Assembly (NCBI GenBank): GCA_011049175.1
Contig: DSCJ01000097.1
Coordinates: 1 to 32,213, forward strand
Source of the DNA: Bacteroidota bacterium
GTDB taxonomy: Bacteria; Bacteroidota; Bacteroidia; Bacteroidales; VadinHA17
Direction: 5' to 3'
Length of the DNA stretch: 32,213 bases
Positions within the stretch are counted from its first letter, which is position 1. Every line of letters begins with the position of its first letter. The notes below the pieces were generated by a model. The model saw only the letters and a program-made list of their open reading frames with translations. It was not told the origin of the DNA and made no database searches. The translations under genes and the position numbers were made by a program. Shown piece after piece: positions 32,147-32,213 of this stretch.

Positions 32147-32213
32147 ATGGAATTGTCAGAAATTAAACAGGCTATTGAAAAACTCAGTGAAGAGGAGCGT
32201 CAACAGCTACTCA
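32147..32213 (+). CDS. N-terminus of a small antitoxin-like protein (cut by window end)
   Basis: Twenty-two codons are visible: MELSEIKQAIEKLSEEERQQ then Leu-Leu, running off the right edge. The helical pattern with a Leu-Ser-x-Glu-Glu-Arg-x-x-Leu turn is typical of short addiction-module antitoxins (Unstab_antitox-like) and related small proteins, whose toxin gene usually follows. A good -7 box and a near-palindrome precede it. With so few residues the family is only a suggestion. Confidence 0.45.
   Translation, partial: MELSEIKQAIEKLSEEERQQLL

Overview
The window looks like a chromosomal segment of a Bacteroidota bacterium, probably a free-living or anaerobic member near Bacteroidales/Marinilabiliales. 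The support is a type IX secretion (T9SS) C-terminal sorting domain, a short sigma-70 of the 'MRQLKI' type, an OmpA protein with TPR, PD40 and regulatory domains, NrfHA of the membrane-quinol type, and mostly absent Shine-Dalgarno motifs. This is inferred from protein content alone; no 16S or other marker gene is present.

Layout. Positions 1-540 carry no clear gene but hold copy A of a highly structured repeat (97-345). Next come a periplasmic papain-type (C1/bleomycin-hydrolase-like) protease on the minus strand, then a DUF1360 membrane protein and a small cupin on the plus strand. The nrfH-nrfA operon (2752-4842) encodes the tetraheme quinol dehydrogenase and the pentaheme ammonia-forming nitrite reductase.

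From 5002 to 22043 the window is almost entirely signal transduction: four ATPase-bearing histidine kinases (two of them hybrids), eight receiver domains, about sixteen PAS domains, one GAF and one PocR domain. A HisKA-receiver protein without an ATPase domain and an RpoD-type sigma factor (minus strand, with an unusually perfect Shine-Dalgarno) also lie here. The 9-PAS HisKA_3 kinase is translationally coupled to a NarL/LuxR response regulator, and its reading frame is interrupted near the N-terminus by an in-frame TAA.

From 22092 to 31269 the genes are mostly envelope or secreted: an OmpA/PD40/TPR protein with SPOR-like C-terminal repeats, a conserved small membrane protein, a lipoprotein with an NADase-type glycan-binding (discoidin-like) domain, thiol peroxidase Tpx, a 1050-residue T9SS cargo protein with lamin-tail and OB-like domains, and an endonuclease/exonuclease/phosphatase lipoprotein. 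Several strong intrinsic terminators separate these units.

The right end (31270-32213) is an accessory junction: a truncated repeat copy (C), a fragment of an IS3-type transposase with its IS end, a full copy of the repeat (B), and the start of a small antitoxin-like gene behind a near-palindrome. Copies A and B share nested hairpins whose paired bases change together, so the folded structure rather than the primary sequence seems to have been conserved. That repeat family is the strongest candidate for something undescribed here.
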